A stretch of 64,000 nt of DNA, from the NCBI GenBank assembly GCA_963753195.1, contig CAVWBH010000009.1, positions 372,001 through 436,000 of the forward strand, given 5' to 3'. The stretch is from Palsa-504 sp963753195. GTDB taxonomy: Bacteria > Actinomycetota > Actinomycetes > Streptosporangiales > Streptosporangiaceae. This document shows positions 17,873 through 26,491 of the stretch, piece by piece. Every line of letters starts with the position of its first letter. Within the stretch, counting starts at the first letter, position 1. The translations under genes were made by a program, and so were the position numbers. The notes under the pieces are model-generated. The model did not search any database and was not told the DNA's origin. It saw only the letters and a list, made by a program, of their open reading frames with translations.

Positions 17873-19147
17873 TCAGCCGTTGCCCTCGGCGTTGGTGTGA
17901 CCGTGGGCGGCCTGGGCGCGGTACTGCGCGACGGCGGCCTCGCAGACGGCCCGCACCGGCCAGCCCAGGACCTGGGCGGCGGCTTCCGCCTCGGCCAGCT
18001 CGGCCGTGGCCGTGCCGAAGCCCGCGAGGCCGTCTGTGGTGTCGGCCACCTTGACCGTGACGACCTGGCTGCTGCCCGGCGGTCCCACTTCCACCCGCAC
18101 CGACCGCCGGGCGGCGGTCAGCCGGTTCATCCGGGACCAGCGGACGCCGAGCGTTCCGGTGTGGGCGAAAATCGCGGCGGCCACGGCGCGATGGACCGGT
18201 TCAGCGCACAGGGCGGTGATGACCTGCCCCGGGCGGCCGTGCCGGCCGACGGTCGGGGTACACCAGCAGTCCCAGGCGCCGGCCGCCCGCACCGCCTGGA
18301 GGACTGAGGGCCACAGCCGGGGGTCGAGGTCATCGACGGTGCTCTCGACGACGGTCACGTCGCCCTCGCGCAGGTCCCGTTCGGCAGTGGAGGTCCCGAT
18401 GACCACCCGGGTGATGTTGGGCCGGTCCGGGGTGTCCCGGCTACCGCCGCCGGTGCCCACCGCGCGTACCGTCATGGCTGGAAAGCCGCCGGGTGTGGCG
18501 GCCGCCGCGAGCAGGGCCGCGCCGGTCGGGGTGGTGCGCTCGCCGGGCAGGTCGCGGCCGGCCGGATCGCCGCCGGCCAGGTCCAGGCCGGCCGCGGCGG
18601 CGATGCGGAGGACGGCGGGAGCCGGCACCGGGAGGCGGCCGTGCCGGCTGTTGACGAATCCGCTTCCGGCGGCCAGGGCGGAGCAGCTAACCACCGCGCC
18701 GGGCCGCAGCAGCCCGAGATCCTCCAGCGCGGCCGCCGATCCCACCACGTCGGCCAGTGAGTCGAACGCGCCCACCTCGTGGAAGTGCACGTCTTCGGGT
18801 GGCTCCCCGTGCACCCCTCCCTCCGCCTCGGCCAGCAGCCGGAAGACCCGTGTCGCGAGATCCTTGGCGGCCGGGCGCAGGTCGCTGGAACCGACGTGCC
18901 CGAGCACGTCGGCGAGGCGCCGCTCGCGGTCGGCCGCCGTCGGCGTGGTGATCACGGCCCGCAGGCACGCGAGGCCGCCCCGGCGGGCGGTCTCGGTCCG
19001 CAGCCCGAGACCGGGCACGCCGAGCGAGGCGATGGCTCCGCGCACCCGCTCCAGGTCGGCGCCCGCATCGAGCAGCGCAGCAAGCAGCATGTCACCGGCC
19101 ACGCCGGCGGTCGCGTCGATGTAGGCGGCACCCGGCCGGTCCGTCAC
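17873..19147 (-). CDS. larC: LarC, nickel insertion protein of nickel-pincer cofactor synthesis
   Basis: LarC is the CTP-dependent cyclometallase that inserts nickel into the P2TMN precursor. The N-terminus AAYIDATAGVAGDMLLAALL is the family hallmark, followed by VHFHEVGAFDSLADVVG, SALAAGSGFV, RTTPTGAALLAAAA and a C-terminal part with VTVVESTVDDLDPRLW and GTLGVRWSRMNR. The start is GTG 19147, which overlaps the larB stop (GTGA); a longer frame to 19492 runs through larB and is not credible. The 424-aa length suits the full LarC1+LarC2 fusion in one frame. In some lactobacilli the two parts are joined by ribosomal frameshifting; here they are continuous. Confidence 0.93.
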   Translation of the reverse strand: MTDRPGAAYIDATAGVAGDMLLAALLDAGADLERVRGAIASLGVPGLGLRTETARRGGLACLRAVITTPTAADRERRLADVLGHVGSSDLRPAAKDLATRVFRLLAEAEGGVHGEPPEDVHFHEVGAFDSLADVVGSAAALEDLGLLRPGAVVSCSALAAGSGFVNSRHGRLPVPAPAVLRIAAAAGLDLAGGDPAGRDLPGERTTPTGAALLAAAATPGGFPAMTVRAVGTGGGSRDTPDRPNITRVVIGTSTAERDLREGDVTVVESTVDDLDPRLWPSVLQAVRAAGAWDCWCTPTVGRHGRPGQVITALCAEPVHRAVAAAIFAHTGTLGVRWSRMNRLTAARRSVRVEVGPPGSSQVVTVKVADTTDGLAGFGTATAELAEAEAAAQVLGWPVRAVCEAAVAQYRAQAAHGHTNAEGNG

Positions 19148-19929
19148 GGGTGGACCGCGCGGATGATCTTGGCGGCGTGCGCGGCCGCCCCGAACCCGTT
19201 GTCGATGTTGACCACGACCAAACCCGGGCTGCACGAGGCGAGCATGCTGACCGCGGCGGCCAGGCCGCCCGCCGCCACGCCGTAGCCGACACTGGTCGGC
19301 ACGCCGATCACCGGCGCGCTGACCAGCCCGGCGACCACGCTCGGCAGGGCGCCGTCCATCCCGGCCACGACCACCACGCACTCGGCGGCGCGCAGGTCGT
19401 CGAGGCGGGAGAGCAGCCGCCCGAGCCCGGCCACGCCCACGTCGGCCAGGACATCCGCATGGACGCCCAGCACGGCCAGTGTCGCCGCGCATTCCTGGGC
19501 CACTTTCAGGTCCGTGGTGCCGGCCGTCACGATCAGCACGCTGCCGCGCGCGGGCGGCAGCGTGCCGACGGCGACCGTTCCGGCCAGGTGATCGGTGTGT
19601 ACGGCATCGCCAGGGAATCGGGCGGCCGCCCGGTCCAGGACGCCGGCGGGGCAGCGCGTGGCCAGGGCCGGTGCCTCCGGATCGCGGGCCCGCAACTCGG
19701 CCAGGAGCGCGAAGATCTGCTCGGACGTCTTGCCTTCGCCGAAGACCACTTCCGGGACGCCCGTCCGCCGCCGACGATCCACGTCCAGCACGGCGAACTC
19801 GCCCAGCGGGACGCTCGCCGCCCAGACCTCCGTTCTGGGTAGCGCACCGGGCGCGTCCCCGTCCGGCCTACTCGGCGCCCCATTCGGCTGGCCGGGTGCC
19901 TCAGGCCTGCCGGGACCCTCAGCCGGCAC
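19144..19929 (-). CDS. larB: LarB, pyridinium-3,5-biscarboxylic acid mononucleotide synthase
   Basis: LarB carboxylates and hydrolyses nicotinic acid adenine dinucleotide, the first step of the nickel-pincer cofactor pathway. It has a PurE-like C-terminal domain. Visible motifs are VPEVVFGEGKTSEQI near residue 60, VLIVTAGTTDLKVAQECA, VGVAGLGRLLSRLDDL, VVVAGMDGALPSVVAGL and GVPTSVGYGVAAGGLAA, all typical. The first ~30 residues are Pro/Gly-rich and may be over-annotated. It overlaps the larE 3' end by 11 bp and larC by 4 bp, forming a tight operon. Confidence 0.93.
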   Translation of the reverse strand: MPAEGPGRPEAPGQPNGAPSRPDGDAPGALPRTEVWAASVPLGEFAVLDVDRRRRTGVPEVVFGEGKTSEQIFALLAELRARDPEAPALATRCPAGVLDRAAARFPGDAVHTDHLAGTVAVGTLPPARGSVLIVTAGTTDLKVAQECAATLAVLGVHADVLADVGVAGLGRLLSRLDDLRAAECVVVVAGMDGALPSVVAGLVSAPVIGVPTSVGYGVAAGGLAAAVSMLASCSPGLVVVNIDNGFGAAAHAAKIIRAVHP

Positions 19930-20749
19930 GGCTGACGGGGGTGATGTCCAGGTTCAGCGAACCGGACCGCAACGGGCGTTCGTCGATCTCGGCGCGCTGA
20001 TATCCGGCCGCCCGGACGCAGGCCAGCACCGCGGCATGCTCGTCCGGGTCCGCCGCCCGCGGCAGGTCCGCCGCGCCGAGCTGTACCCGGCCGAGGTCAC
20101 CGAAATGCCGCACCCGCAGTTCGCGGTAGCCGCGCTGCTTCAGGCTCAGCTCGGCCCGGTCCACCTGCGACAGCACATCGGCGCTGACGGGGGTGCCGTA
20201 GGGCAGCCGCGAGGCCAGGCAGGGCGACGCGGGCTTGTCCGCGCTCGGCACCCCCAGGCGCCGCGCCAGCGCCCGCACCTGGTCCTTCCCCACGGACGCC
20301 TCCAGCAGCGGATGCCGGACTCCGTGCTCGGCCGCCGCGCGCAGCCCGGGCCGCCAGTCACCCGTGTCGTCGGCGTTGGCGCCGGACAGCACCGCGAAGA
20401 ATCCGCGGCGCCGGGCCAGCACGGCCAGCCGTTCGTACAACTCGGATTTGCAGAAGTAACAGCGGAACCGGTCGTTGCGCCGGTAATCGTCGCGCTCCAG
20501 CTCGGCCGTGCTGATCAGCTCGTGCCGAACGCCCACGGCCCGGGCCACCGACCGGGCGCCGTCCAGCTCGCCGGACGCGAGGGCCGGCGAGACGGCGGTG
20601 ACGGCGAGGGCTTGCGCCCCGAGCGCCCGGGCGGCCAGCGCAGCGACCAGAGAGGAGTCCACCCCGCCGGAGAACGCGATCAGGGCGCTCCCCAATCCGG
20701 CCAGGTGCTCGGTCAGCTGGCCGGCCAGTGCGTCAAGCTCGTCAGGCAC
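19919..20749 (-). CDS. larE: LarE, ATP-dependent sulfur transferase of nickel-pincer cofactor synthesis
   Basis: LarE adenylates the pyridinium dicarboxylate and adds sulfur. The PP-loop IAFSGGVDSSLVAALAAR lies near residues 23-40. RCYFCKSELYERL gives a C-x2-C pair, and KPASPCLASRLPYG contains the cysteine at the position of the sacrificial Cys. Whether this protein uses a sacrificial cysteine or an Fe-S cluster cannot be decided by eye. Start GTG 20749 has AGAGGAA about 8 bp upstream; this site touches the 24-bp tandem repeat. First gene of larE-larB-larC. Confidence 0.92.
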   Translation of the reverse strand: MPDELDALAGQLTEHLAGLGSALIAFSGGVDSSLVAALAARALGAQALAVTAVSPALASGELDGARSVARAVGVRHELISTAELERDDYRRNDRFRCYFCKSELYERLAVLARRRGFFAVLSGANADDTGDWRPGLRAAAEHGVRHPLLEASVGKDQVRALARRLGVPSADKPASPCLASRLPYGTPVSADVLSQVDRAELSLKQRGYRELRVRHFGDLGRVQLGAADLPRAADPDEHAAVLACVRAAGYQRAEIDERPLRSGSLNLDITPVSRAG

Positions 20750-20761
20750 GGGCGCGTTCCT

Positions 20762-20809
20762 CTCTCATGTCGCCCGGGCGTGCGCCTCTCCTGTCGCCCG
20801 GGCGTGCGC
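20762..20809. repeat. Tandem duplication of a 24-bp unit in the larE leader
   Basis: Two adjacent 24-bp copies (20762-20785 and 20786-20809) differ at one base. Each contains the palindrome CGCCCGGGCG. They start 12 bp upstream of the larE GTG and overlap its ribosome-binding site, so copy number could affect larE translation or mark an operator. Confidence 0.7.
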
Positions 20810-20986
20810 GGCGGTGATCCGCTGCGGCTCACCCATCGCCAGGCACCCGATCCCGCCCCTGGCCTATCGCCCTCTTGCCGCAGCTGATCGTATGATTCGG
20901 ACTATACGCTTCGGCTCGGTCACGCCGATCCGCTGCCGCGACCCGCTGTGCGCACAGCTTCAGCTTTCTGCATTTCGGGAGGTCTC

Positions 20987-21847
20987 GTGCCCATCGAACA
21001 GGCAGAGTTCGGCCGTACCGGCCACCAGAGCAGCCGGGTGATCTTCGGCGGGGCGGCTCTCGGGCGAGTCTCCCAGGAGGTCGCGGACGAGACCCTGGAC
21101 GTCCTGCTCGCCCACGGGGTGAACCATCTGGATGTGGCCTCGTCCTACGGCGAGGCGGAGGTACGCATCCGGCCGTGGCTGCAGCGCGAACCGGGCCGGT
21201 TCTTCGTGGCCACCAAGGGCAACCAGCGCACCGCAGCCGGGGCCCGCGAGGAACTGCACCGGTCCCTGGACCGGATGGGAGTCGACCACGTCGACCTCTG
21301 GCAGCTGCACGCCCTGGCCGATCCGATCGAGTGGGACGTCGCCCTGAGTCCGGGCGGGGCGATCGAGGCCGCCGTTGAAGCCCGGGAGCAGGGCCTCATC
21401 CGCTGGATCGGGGTGACCGGCCACGGCAGCCAGATCGCCGCGACGCACCGCCGCAGCCTCGAGCGGTTCGACTTCGACTCGGTGCTGCTCCCGTACAACT
21501 TCGTCACCATGCAGAACCCGTACTACGCCGACAACTTCAACGCCCTGTATGAGACCTGCCGCGAGCGGCGCGTGGCGGTGCAGACGATCAAGTCGATCGC
21601 CCTGCGCCACTGGTCGGGCCGACCGCACACCCGGGGGACCTGGTACGAGCCGCTTGAGCAGCAGGACGACATCGATCTCGCCGTGTGGTGGGCGATGAGC
21701 CGCCCCGGGGTGTTCCTCTGCAGCGCGGGGGACGTGGGCTTGCTGCCGAAGGTGCTTGACGCGGCCAGCCGGTTCACCGAGACGCCGGACGACGCGGCGA
21801 TGAGCGCGCTGGCCGACCGGACCGCGGCCGCGCCGCTGTTCGTCTGA
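20987..21847 (+). CDS. Aldo/keto reductase
   Basis: NAD(P)H-dependent oxidoreductase, 286 aa. The AKR tetrad is visible: Asp and Tyr in HLDVASSYGEAE, Lys in FFVATKGNQRT, His in DLWQLHALAD. GTG 20987 is chosen because GGGAGG lies 4 bp upstream; an in-frame start at 20948 would precede that site. It is divergent from larE with a 237-bp intergenic region. It is followed 47 bp later by a 3-hydroxyisobutyrate dehydrogenase-like gene, possibly co-transcribed. The substrate is unknown. Confidence 0.88.
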   Translation: MPIEQAEFGRTGHQSSRVIFGGAALGRVSQEVADETLDVLLAHGVNHLDVASSYGEAEVRIRPWLQREPGRFFVATKGNQRTAAGAREELHRSLDRMGVDHVDLWQLHALADPIEWDVALSPGGAIEAAVEAREQGLIRWIGVTGHGSQIAATHRRSLERFDFDSVLLPYNFVTMQNPYYADNFNALYETCRERRVAVQTIKSIALRHWSGRPHTRGTWYEPLEQQDDIDLAVWWAMSRPGVFLCSAGDVGLLPKVLDAASRFTETPDDAAMSALADRTAAAPLFV

Positions 21848-21894
21848 CCGGACCGCGCTGACCGGGCCGCGCGACTGCGCGGAAGGAGACTGTG

Positions 21895-22785
21895 ATGGCT
21901 GCTACGGATAGCCGTGGCGAGGATGTGCGGGTGGCGGTGCTGGGGACCGGCATCATGGGCTCGGCCATGGCCCGCAATCTGGTCTCCGCCGGGCTGCGCA
22001 CCACGGTCTGGGACCGGTCGCCCACGGCCACCGCGACGCTGTCCGATGCTGGGGCGCTGACGGCTGCGTCGCCAGCGGAGGCCGTCCAGGATGCGCACGT
22101 CGTGATCACGATGCTGCCGACCGCCGACGTGGTTAACTCGGTGATCTTCGCGGGCGGCGTAGCGCAGGCGCTGGCTGAGGGCGCGGTGTGGGCGCAAATG
22201 GGAACGATCGGCGTTACGGCAACAACCGAGATCGCCAGCCGGCTCGGTCAGCTGCGGCCCGATGTCATGTTCGTGGACGCGCCGGTTTCGGGCAGCAAGG
22301 GCCCCGCCAAGGCCGGCCAGCTGCTCATCCTGGCGTCCGGGCCGCCCGCGGCGGCCGCGGCCGTGCGCCCGGCCTTCTCGGCGATCGGCCGCAAGACCGT
22401 GTGGCTGGGTGAGGCCGGCCAGGGCAGCCGGATGAAGCTGGTCGTCAACGCGTACATGTCCATCTTGATCGAGGGCGTGGCTGAGGCCCTGGAACTGGCC
22501 AGCCGGGTGGGCATCGATGACGGCGAGCTGGCCGAGGCCATCGAGGGCGGCCCGCTGGACGCGCCGATCGCGGACGCCAAGCTGCACAAGATCGAGCGGG
22601 GGGATTTCGCGCCCGAGTTCCCGCTGGAGTGGGCGCTCAAGGACGTGGACCTGGCGATCGAGGCCGCCGGCGAAGACCAGCTGCCGCTGCTAGCCGCGCT
22701 GTCCCGCCAGTGGCGCGCAGCCGTTGACGCCGGCCACGGCCGGCAAGATGTCAGCGCCGCTCGCCTGGCGCTCGGCGGCCGTTAG
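21895..22785 (+). CDS. NAD(P)-dependent 3-hydroxyisobutyrate dehydrogenase-like oxidoreductase
   Basis: Beta-hydroxyacid dehydrogenase family, 296 aa. The Rossmann fingerprint VAVLGTGIMGSAMARNLV is at residues about 11-28, the substrate-binding motif VDAPVSGSKGPAKAGQL near 125, and the catalytic Lys in SRMKLVVNAYM near 180. ATG 21895 has GGAAGGAGA at a good distance; the GTG just before it (21892) is also possible. The substrate could be 3-hydroxyisobutyrate, tartronate semialdehyde, glyoxylate or an imine. It lies downstream of the aldo/keto reductase. Confidence 0.9.
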   Translation: MAATDSRGEDVRVAVLGTGIMGSAMARNLVSAGLRTTVWDRSPTATATLSDAGALTAASPAEAVQDAHVVITMLPTADVVNSVIFAGGVAQALAEGAVWAQMGTIGVTATTEIASRLGQLRPDVMFVDAPVSGSKGPAKAGQLLILASGPPAAAAAVRPAFSAIGRKTVWLGEAGQGSRMKLVVNAYMSILIEGVAEALELASRVGIDDGELAEAIEGGPLDAPIADAKLHKIERGDFAPEFPLEWALKDVDLAIEAAGEDQLPLLAALSRQWRAAVDAGHGRQDVSAARLALGGR

Positions 22786-22790
22786 CGGCC

Positions 22791-23528
22791 TTACCCTCCC
22801 GGCCGGCGGGCTGGGAGAGTAGGGCGGAGAACCCCGCGGGCCGGCTCGAAGGCGGCGGAGAACAGGTAGCTGGTCGCCAGGCTGCGGTAGGGGCGCCATT
22901 TCTCGGCGATAGCCAGGACCTCCTGCTGGGTGGGCAGGTGGTCCAGCTGATAGGCGACCTGGATGGCCTTGCGGAGCGCCAGGTCGCCGGGCAGGACGAC
23001 GTCCTCGCGCTGTAGCGCGATGAGCATGGCACCCTGCACGGTCCACGGGCCGATACCCGGAATCGCGGTGAGCTCGGCCATGAGCTCATCGTCGGGCAGG
23101 GTGCTCAGGACGTCCTGGTCCAGTCGTCCCTCCGTCAGCCGCCTGGCCAGGTCGCGCAGCGTGTCGATCTTCCGCCAGGAGAGGCCGGCCTCGCGGAGCT
23201 GGCCGGGATCTACGGCCAGCAGCTCGCCGGGGGCGGGGAGGCGGCCGCCGAACAGGGCCTGGATGCGGCCCAGGGTCCGGCGGGTCGCCGGGACGGACAG
23301 CTGCTGGCCGGTGACCTGGAACAGCAGGGCACCGTAGAGGTCCATGGGCGGCAGCTGGGCCAGCCACGCCCGGGGGTCGAAGTCCGGCCGGCTGGCGATG
23401 AGCCGGGCCAGCACCGGGTCGGCGCGGCGCAGGTAAGCGCGTGCCTGCGCCAGCCACGCAGCACGGCTGGAATCCTCGCTCACCGAGCTCGCCCCTTCCA
23501 TGGCAGGCAGGCCGGTCATCATTATCAC
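22791..23528 (-). CDS. DNA-3-methyladenine glycosylase II-like (HhH-GPD, AlkA type)
   Basis: Base-excision repair glycosylase for alkylated purines. The helix-hairpin-helix ELTAIPGIGPWTVQGAML lies near residues 150-167. The catalytic Asp follows in DVVLPGDLALRKAI. LLFQVTGQQLSVPATRRTLG is the family-typical N-terminal lobe. The start ATG overlaps the stop of the LAL regulator gene (ATGA), so repair enzyme and regulator are translationally coupled. At 245 aa it lacks the AlkA N-terminal domain in full. Confidence 0.87.
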   Translation of the reverse strand: MIMMTGLPAMEGASSVSEDSSRAAWLAQARAYLRRADPVLARLIASRPDFDPRAWLAQLPPMDLYGALLFQVTGQQLSVPATRRTLGRIQALFGGRLPAPGELLAVDPGQLREAGLSWRKIDTLRDLARRLTEGRLDQDVLSTLPDDELMAELTAIPGIGPWTVQGAMLIALQREDVVLPGDLALRKAIQVAYQLDHLPTQQEVLAIAEKWRPYRSLATSYLFSAAFEPARGVLRPTLPARRPGG

Positions 23529-26242
23529 GTTCGGCCGGCCGACAGCAGGCGCAGCTCCCGCGCGCGCTGCACGGCCGAGGACCGGTCCCGGACCTGGAGC
23601 TTGGCGTAGATGCTGCGGATGTGCGTGCTGACCGTGTTCGGCGAGACGGACAGCTCGCCGGCGATCTCAGGCCGGGACAAGTTCGTCGGGAGATATCGCA
23701 GGACCCTGAGCTCGCCCGGGCTGAGCTCTTCCGCGTCCGGTGGCGGGGCCTGATTATCGGCCGCCGGGGATGAGCCGTGCAGGACGTCGAGGATGTCGGT
23801 GAGCAGGGCGGCGTGCGCTGTCTCATGCCGCGGCAGCTCCTCGAGGAGATCGCCGGAGCACGTCATCGCGAACGGCAGGACCAGCCGGTCGGACTCGGCC
23901 AGGGCCAGGGCGCGCTCGGCGGCCTGGTGGGCCGCGTGCTGGTCACCGAGTTCACGATGGGCGAGGCCGGCGAGCAGGTGCGTCTCCACGACCGTGACGT
24001 AACCGATGACCGGAGCCGTGCCATCGAGAACATGCCGCAGCGCGCCCAGGGCACCGGCCGGATCGCCTTCGGCGAGGCAGATCACCGCGCAGGCATTGCG
24101 GATCTCACCGGTGCTAGCCCGTTCGTCCTGCACGGCCGCGAGCGCCGCGCGGGCTTCGCCGGGCCTCCCGAGCCGGGCTTGAGTGGCCAGCATCCAGCCG
24201 GTCACCTGGCTCGCCAGCGCGTGCGATCCCTCGAGCTGCGATCGCAGCTGTTCAGCCGCGCTGAACTCCTCGAGCGCCTCCGGGTAGCGGCCGCGACAGG
24301 CCAGCAGCATCCCGCTCACCACGTCCACGAGCAGCCCGATGTCCGGCCCGGCGTCGGTGCGCCGGGCCCGTGCGGTGCGCCGCAGCCAGCGCTCGCCCTC
24401 GTCGAACGCACCGGTCCACACCATGGTGCTGGCCAGCGTGATCAGCGCGGGCGCGATGACCGGCTCCGCGGCCCAGCCATGCCGGTCGGCGAGCGCTATC
24501 GCCTCACGGCAGCGGCGCTGGGTGATGGCGAACGGGTGGATCTTCGACGCGAACGCGAGCTGTGCGAGACAGCCGACTTCGAGGTAGGGCCGGCCGATCT
24601 CCCGGGCCAGGACGGCGCCTTCCTGGAGGTGCCGTTCAGCGTCCGGAAGCCCGAGCGTCCACGCCTCGACGGTCCCCAGGTTCATCAGCGCCACCGCCCG
24701 CAGGTCGCTGCCCAGGGCGATGTCCTCGTCGGACCGCCCGGTTACCGGCGAGGCGAGGAACCTGGCCTGCTCGATGACGCCGGCCAGGTGGCCGCGCCGC
24801 CGGGCCAGCGACAGCTTCAGCGACGCGATTGCCACCCGGAGGCGTCGCTGACGCTCAGGCGGTGCCGTCTCGGCGTACGTCTCGGCCACCGCCAGATGGG
24901 CGGCGGCCTCATCCAGGCGTCCCTGAACCAGGTCACCGCCCGCGCGCACCAGGGCCAGCTCGGGATGATCCTCGCCCGGCGGGAAGGCCCGCACCAGCGC
25001 CTGCATGGTCTGCGCTTGGCCGTCGAGCGTCAGGCTGAACGAATGGTCGGCGAGCAGCCGGGCCGCATCGGGCCAGTCGCCCGCGGCCTGGGTGTGCCGG
25101 ACGGCGTCGACCACCTGGCCCTGCCGGATGAACCATCCGGCGGCTCGCCGGTGCAGCGCCGGCACCTGGTCGGACGCCGTCCGGCGCAGCTCCAGCCGGA
25201 GGAGATCCCCGAACAGATGGTGATAGCGAAACCACGTGCGCTCGGGGTCGAGCGGCACGACGAACGCGTTCGCGTCCGCGAGTTCCAACAGGACCCGCTC
25301 CGAGCCAGGGCAGCCGGTCAGCAGGTCGGCCAGCTCGCCGTTGACCCGTTCGAGCAGGGAGGTGCGCAGGAGCAGATCCTGGACGTCGGCTGGCTGGCGA
25401 TCCAGCATTTCCGCGATCAGGTACTCCGCGACCGTTCGGTCGCTGCCGGAGAACTCCGCGACGAAGCGCTCGGGGTCGGGGTGACCAGCCAGGGAGATCG
25501 CCGCGAGCCGCAGGCCCGCGGCCCACCCCTCTGTTCGCTGGTACAGCAGCGCGGCCCCGGATCCGGACAGCGTGATACCCGAGGCGTCGAGCAGCATGCG
25601 TGTTTCCCGTTCGCTGAAGCGCAGGTCGGCCGCGCGGATCTCGGTCAGTTCGCCGGCCAGGCGCAGCTGATGCAGGCGCAGCCGCAGATCGTGACGCGTG
25701 GCCAGCACCACGTGCACGTGCGGAGGAAGGTGGGTCAGCAGCCGGGCGAGCTGAGCGAGCGCCTCCGGCGAAGTCAGCTCGTGCAGATCATCAATAACCA
25801 GCGTGATGTCGCCGGGAGCATCGGCGAGCTCCGATAGCACCCGGTCAACCATGGCCGGCGCGTTGAAGTCAGGCGTCGCCGCTGGCGGTCCTGCTGGGCC
25901 GGTCGCGGCCGAAGCGCGACGCACCGCGTCGAGCAGGGCCAGCCAGAACTGCTGGGCGTCTTGCTGATCGCGTTGCAGCTGCAGCACGGCGAGGCGGTGC
26001 CGCTGACCCTGCTGGTCGGCCCAGGCGCGCAGCAGCGACGTCTTCCCGCTGCCGGCCGGAGCGGAGATGATCGTCACCTTCCGGGCCGCCGCGCGATCCA
26101 GGGCAGCGAGTAGATCGCCCCGGTCGACCAGCCAGGGAGTCGCGTGAGCCACCGTCGAGGCCTGCCTTGAGATGTACGCCTGGCACCCTGGCGTCGCCGG
26201 GGCAGTCCTGGCACCTCCCCTCTCGGTACCAGGCCAGCGCAC
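23525..26242 (-). CDS. LAL/MalT-like LuxR-family transcriptional regulator
   Basis: Large ATP-binding LuxR regulator, 905 aa. The N-terminal STAND-type ATPase has Walker A SAPAGSGKTSLLRAW near residue 57 and Walker B ITLVIDDLHEL near 147. A helical TPR-like middle covers about 350-820. The LuxR HTH LSPGELRVLRYLPTNLSRPE through SVSPNTVSTHIRSIYAKL is at the C-terminus. GTG 26242 is the longest start. However, a TTGACA-N18-TACCGA promoter-like pair (26252-26223) falls inside it, so GTG 26152 may be the real start. It is divergent from a unit carrying a 17-bp palindrome that recurs three more times downstream; this protein is the obvious candidate binder. Confidence 0.9.
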   Translation of the reverse strand: MRWPGTERGGARTAPATPGCQAYISRQASTVAHATPWLVDRGDLLAALDRAAARKVTIISAPAGSGKTSLLRAWADQQGQRHRLAVLQLQRDQQDAQQFWLALLDAVRRASAATGPAGPPAATPDFNAPAMVDRVLSELADAPGDITLVIDDLHELTSPEALAQLARLLTHLPPHVHVVLATRHDLRLRLHQLRLAGELTEIRAADLRFSERETRMLLDASGITLSGSGAALLYQRTEGWAAGLRLAAISLAGHPDPERFVAEFSGSDRTVAEYLIAEMLDRQPADVQDLLLRTSLLERVNGELADLLTGCPGSERVLLELADANAFVVPLDPERTWFRYHHLFGDLLRLELRRTASDQVPALHRRAAGWFIRQGQVVDAVRHTQAAGDWPDAARLLADHSFSLTLDGQAQTMQALVRAFPPGEDHPELALVRAGGDLVQGRLDEAAAHLAVAETYAETAPPERQRRLRVAIASLKLSLARRRGHLAGVIEQARFLASPVTGRSDEDIALGSDLRAVALMNLGTVEAWTLGLPDAERHLQEGAVLAREIGRPYLEVGCLAQLAFASKIHPFAITQRRCREAIALADRHGWAAEPVIAPALITLASTMVWTGAFDEGERWLRRTARARRTDAGPDIGLLVDVVSGMLLACRGRYPEALEEFSAAEQLRSQLEGSHALASQVTGWMLATQARLGRPGEARAALAAVQDERASTGEIRNACAVICLAEGDPAGALGALRHVLDGTAPVIGYVTVVETHLLAGLAHRELGDQHAAHQAAERALALAESDRLVLPFAMTCSGDLLEELPRHETAHAALLTDILDVLHGSSPAADNQAPPPDAEELSPGELRVLRYLPTNLSRPEIAGELSVSPNTVSTHIRSIYAKLQVRDRSSAVQRARELRLLSAGRT

Positions 26243-26292
26243 ACACTGTCAACGGCGCGAACCTCCCGTCTCGCGCGGCCCGGGCCGGCGAA

Positions 26293-26309
26293 TCACCAGG
26301 ATCCGGTGA
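26293..26309. promoter_or_regulatory. Palindromic operator, copy 1 (TCACC-N7-GGTGA)
   Basis: TCACCAGGATCCGGTGA lies in the divergent region between the LAL regulator and the 36-aa ORF/SDR unit. Three more copies follow at 27216, 27484 and 27561. All have 5-bp inverted arms, a 7-bp spacer and a core GATC or GATCC. The spacing suits a dimeric HTH protein such as a LuxR-type regulator. Confidence 0.6.
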
Positions 26310-26380
26310 CGACCTCTCACCTGCCCAGCGGCAAGCCTGAGTCCGTTCTGAAGGATCGCGGCCCGGTTAAGGAGATCGAC

Positions 26381-26491
26381 GTGACCGTGGACAGCAGGCA
26401 GATCATCTGGCAGGCCGGCAAAATCGCCGAGAACAAAGACCTCAGGGGATGGGCCGACGCCCACCCGTTCCCCGGCCGGGTGACGCCATGA
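26381..26491 (+). CDS. 36-aa leader/small protein coupled to the SDR gene
   Basis: GTG 26381 is preceded by AAGGAGA at an ideal distance. The ORF begins MTVDSRQIIWQAGKIAENKD and ends by an ATGA overlap with the SDR start at 26488. The strong ribosome-binding site and exact coupling argue that it is translated. No family is recognised. The region upstream of it (26290-26362) is about 75-80% identical by eye to the leader of the metallo-beta-lactamase gene at 27669. Confidence 0.55.
   Translation: MTVDSRQIIWQAGKIAENKDLRGWADAHPFPGRVTP

Noticed and set aside
23777..25837. 686-codon plus-strand ORF opposite the LAL regulator
   Set aside because: No motif; the minus strand has Walker motifs and a LuxR HTH.
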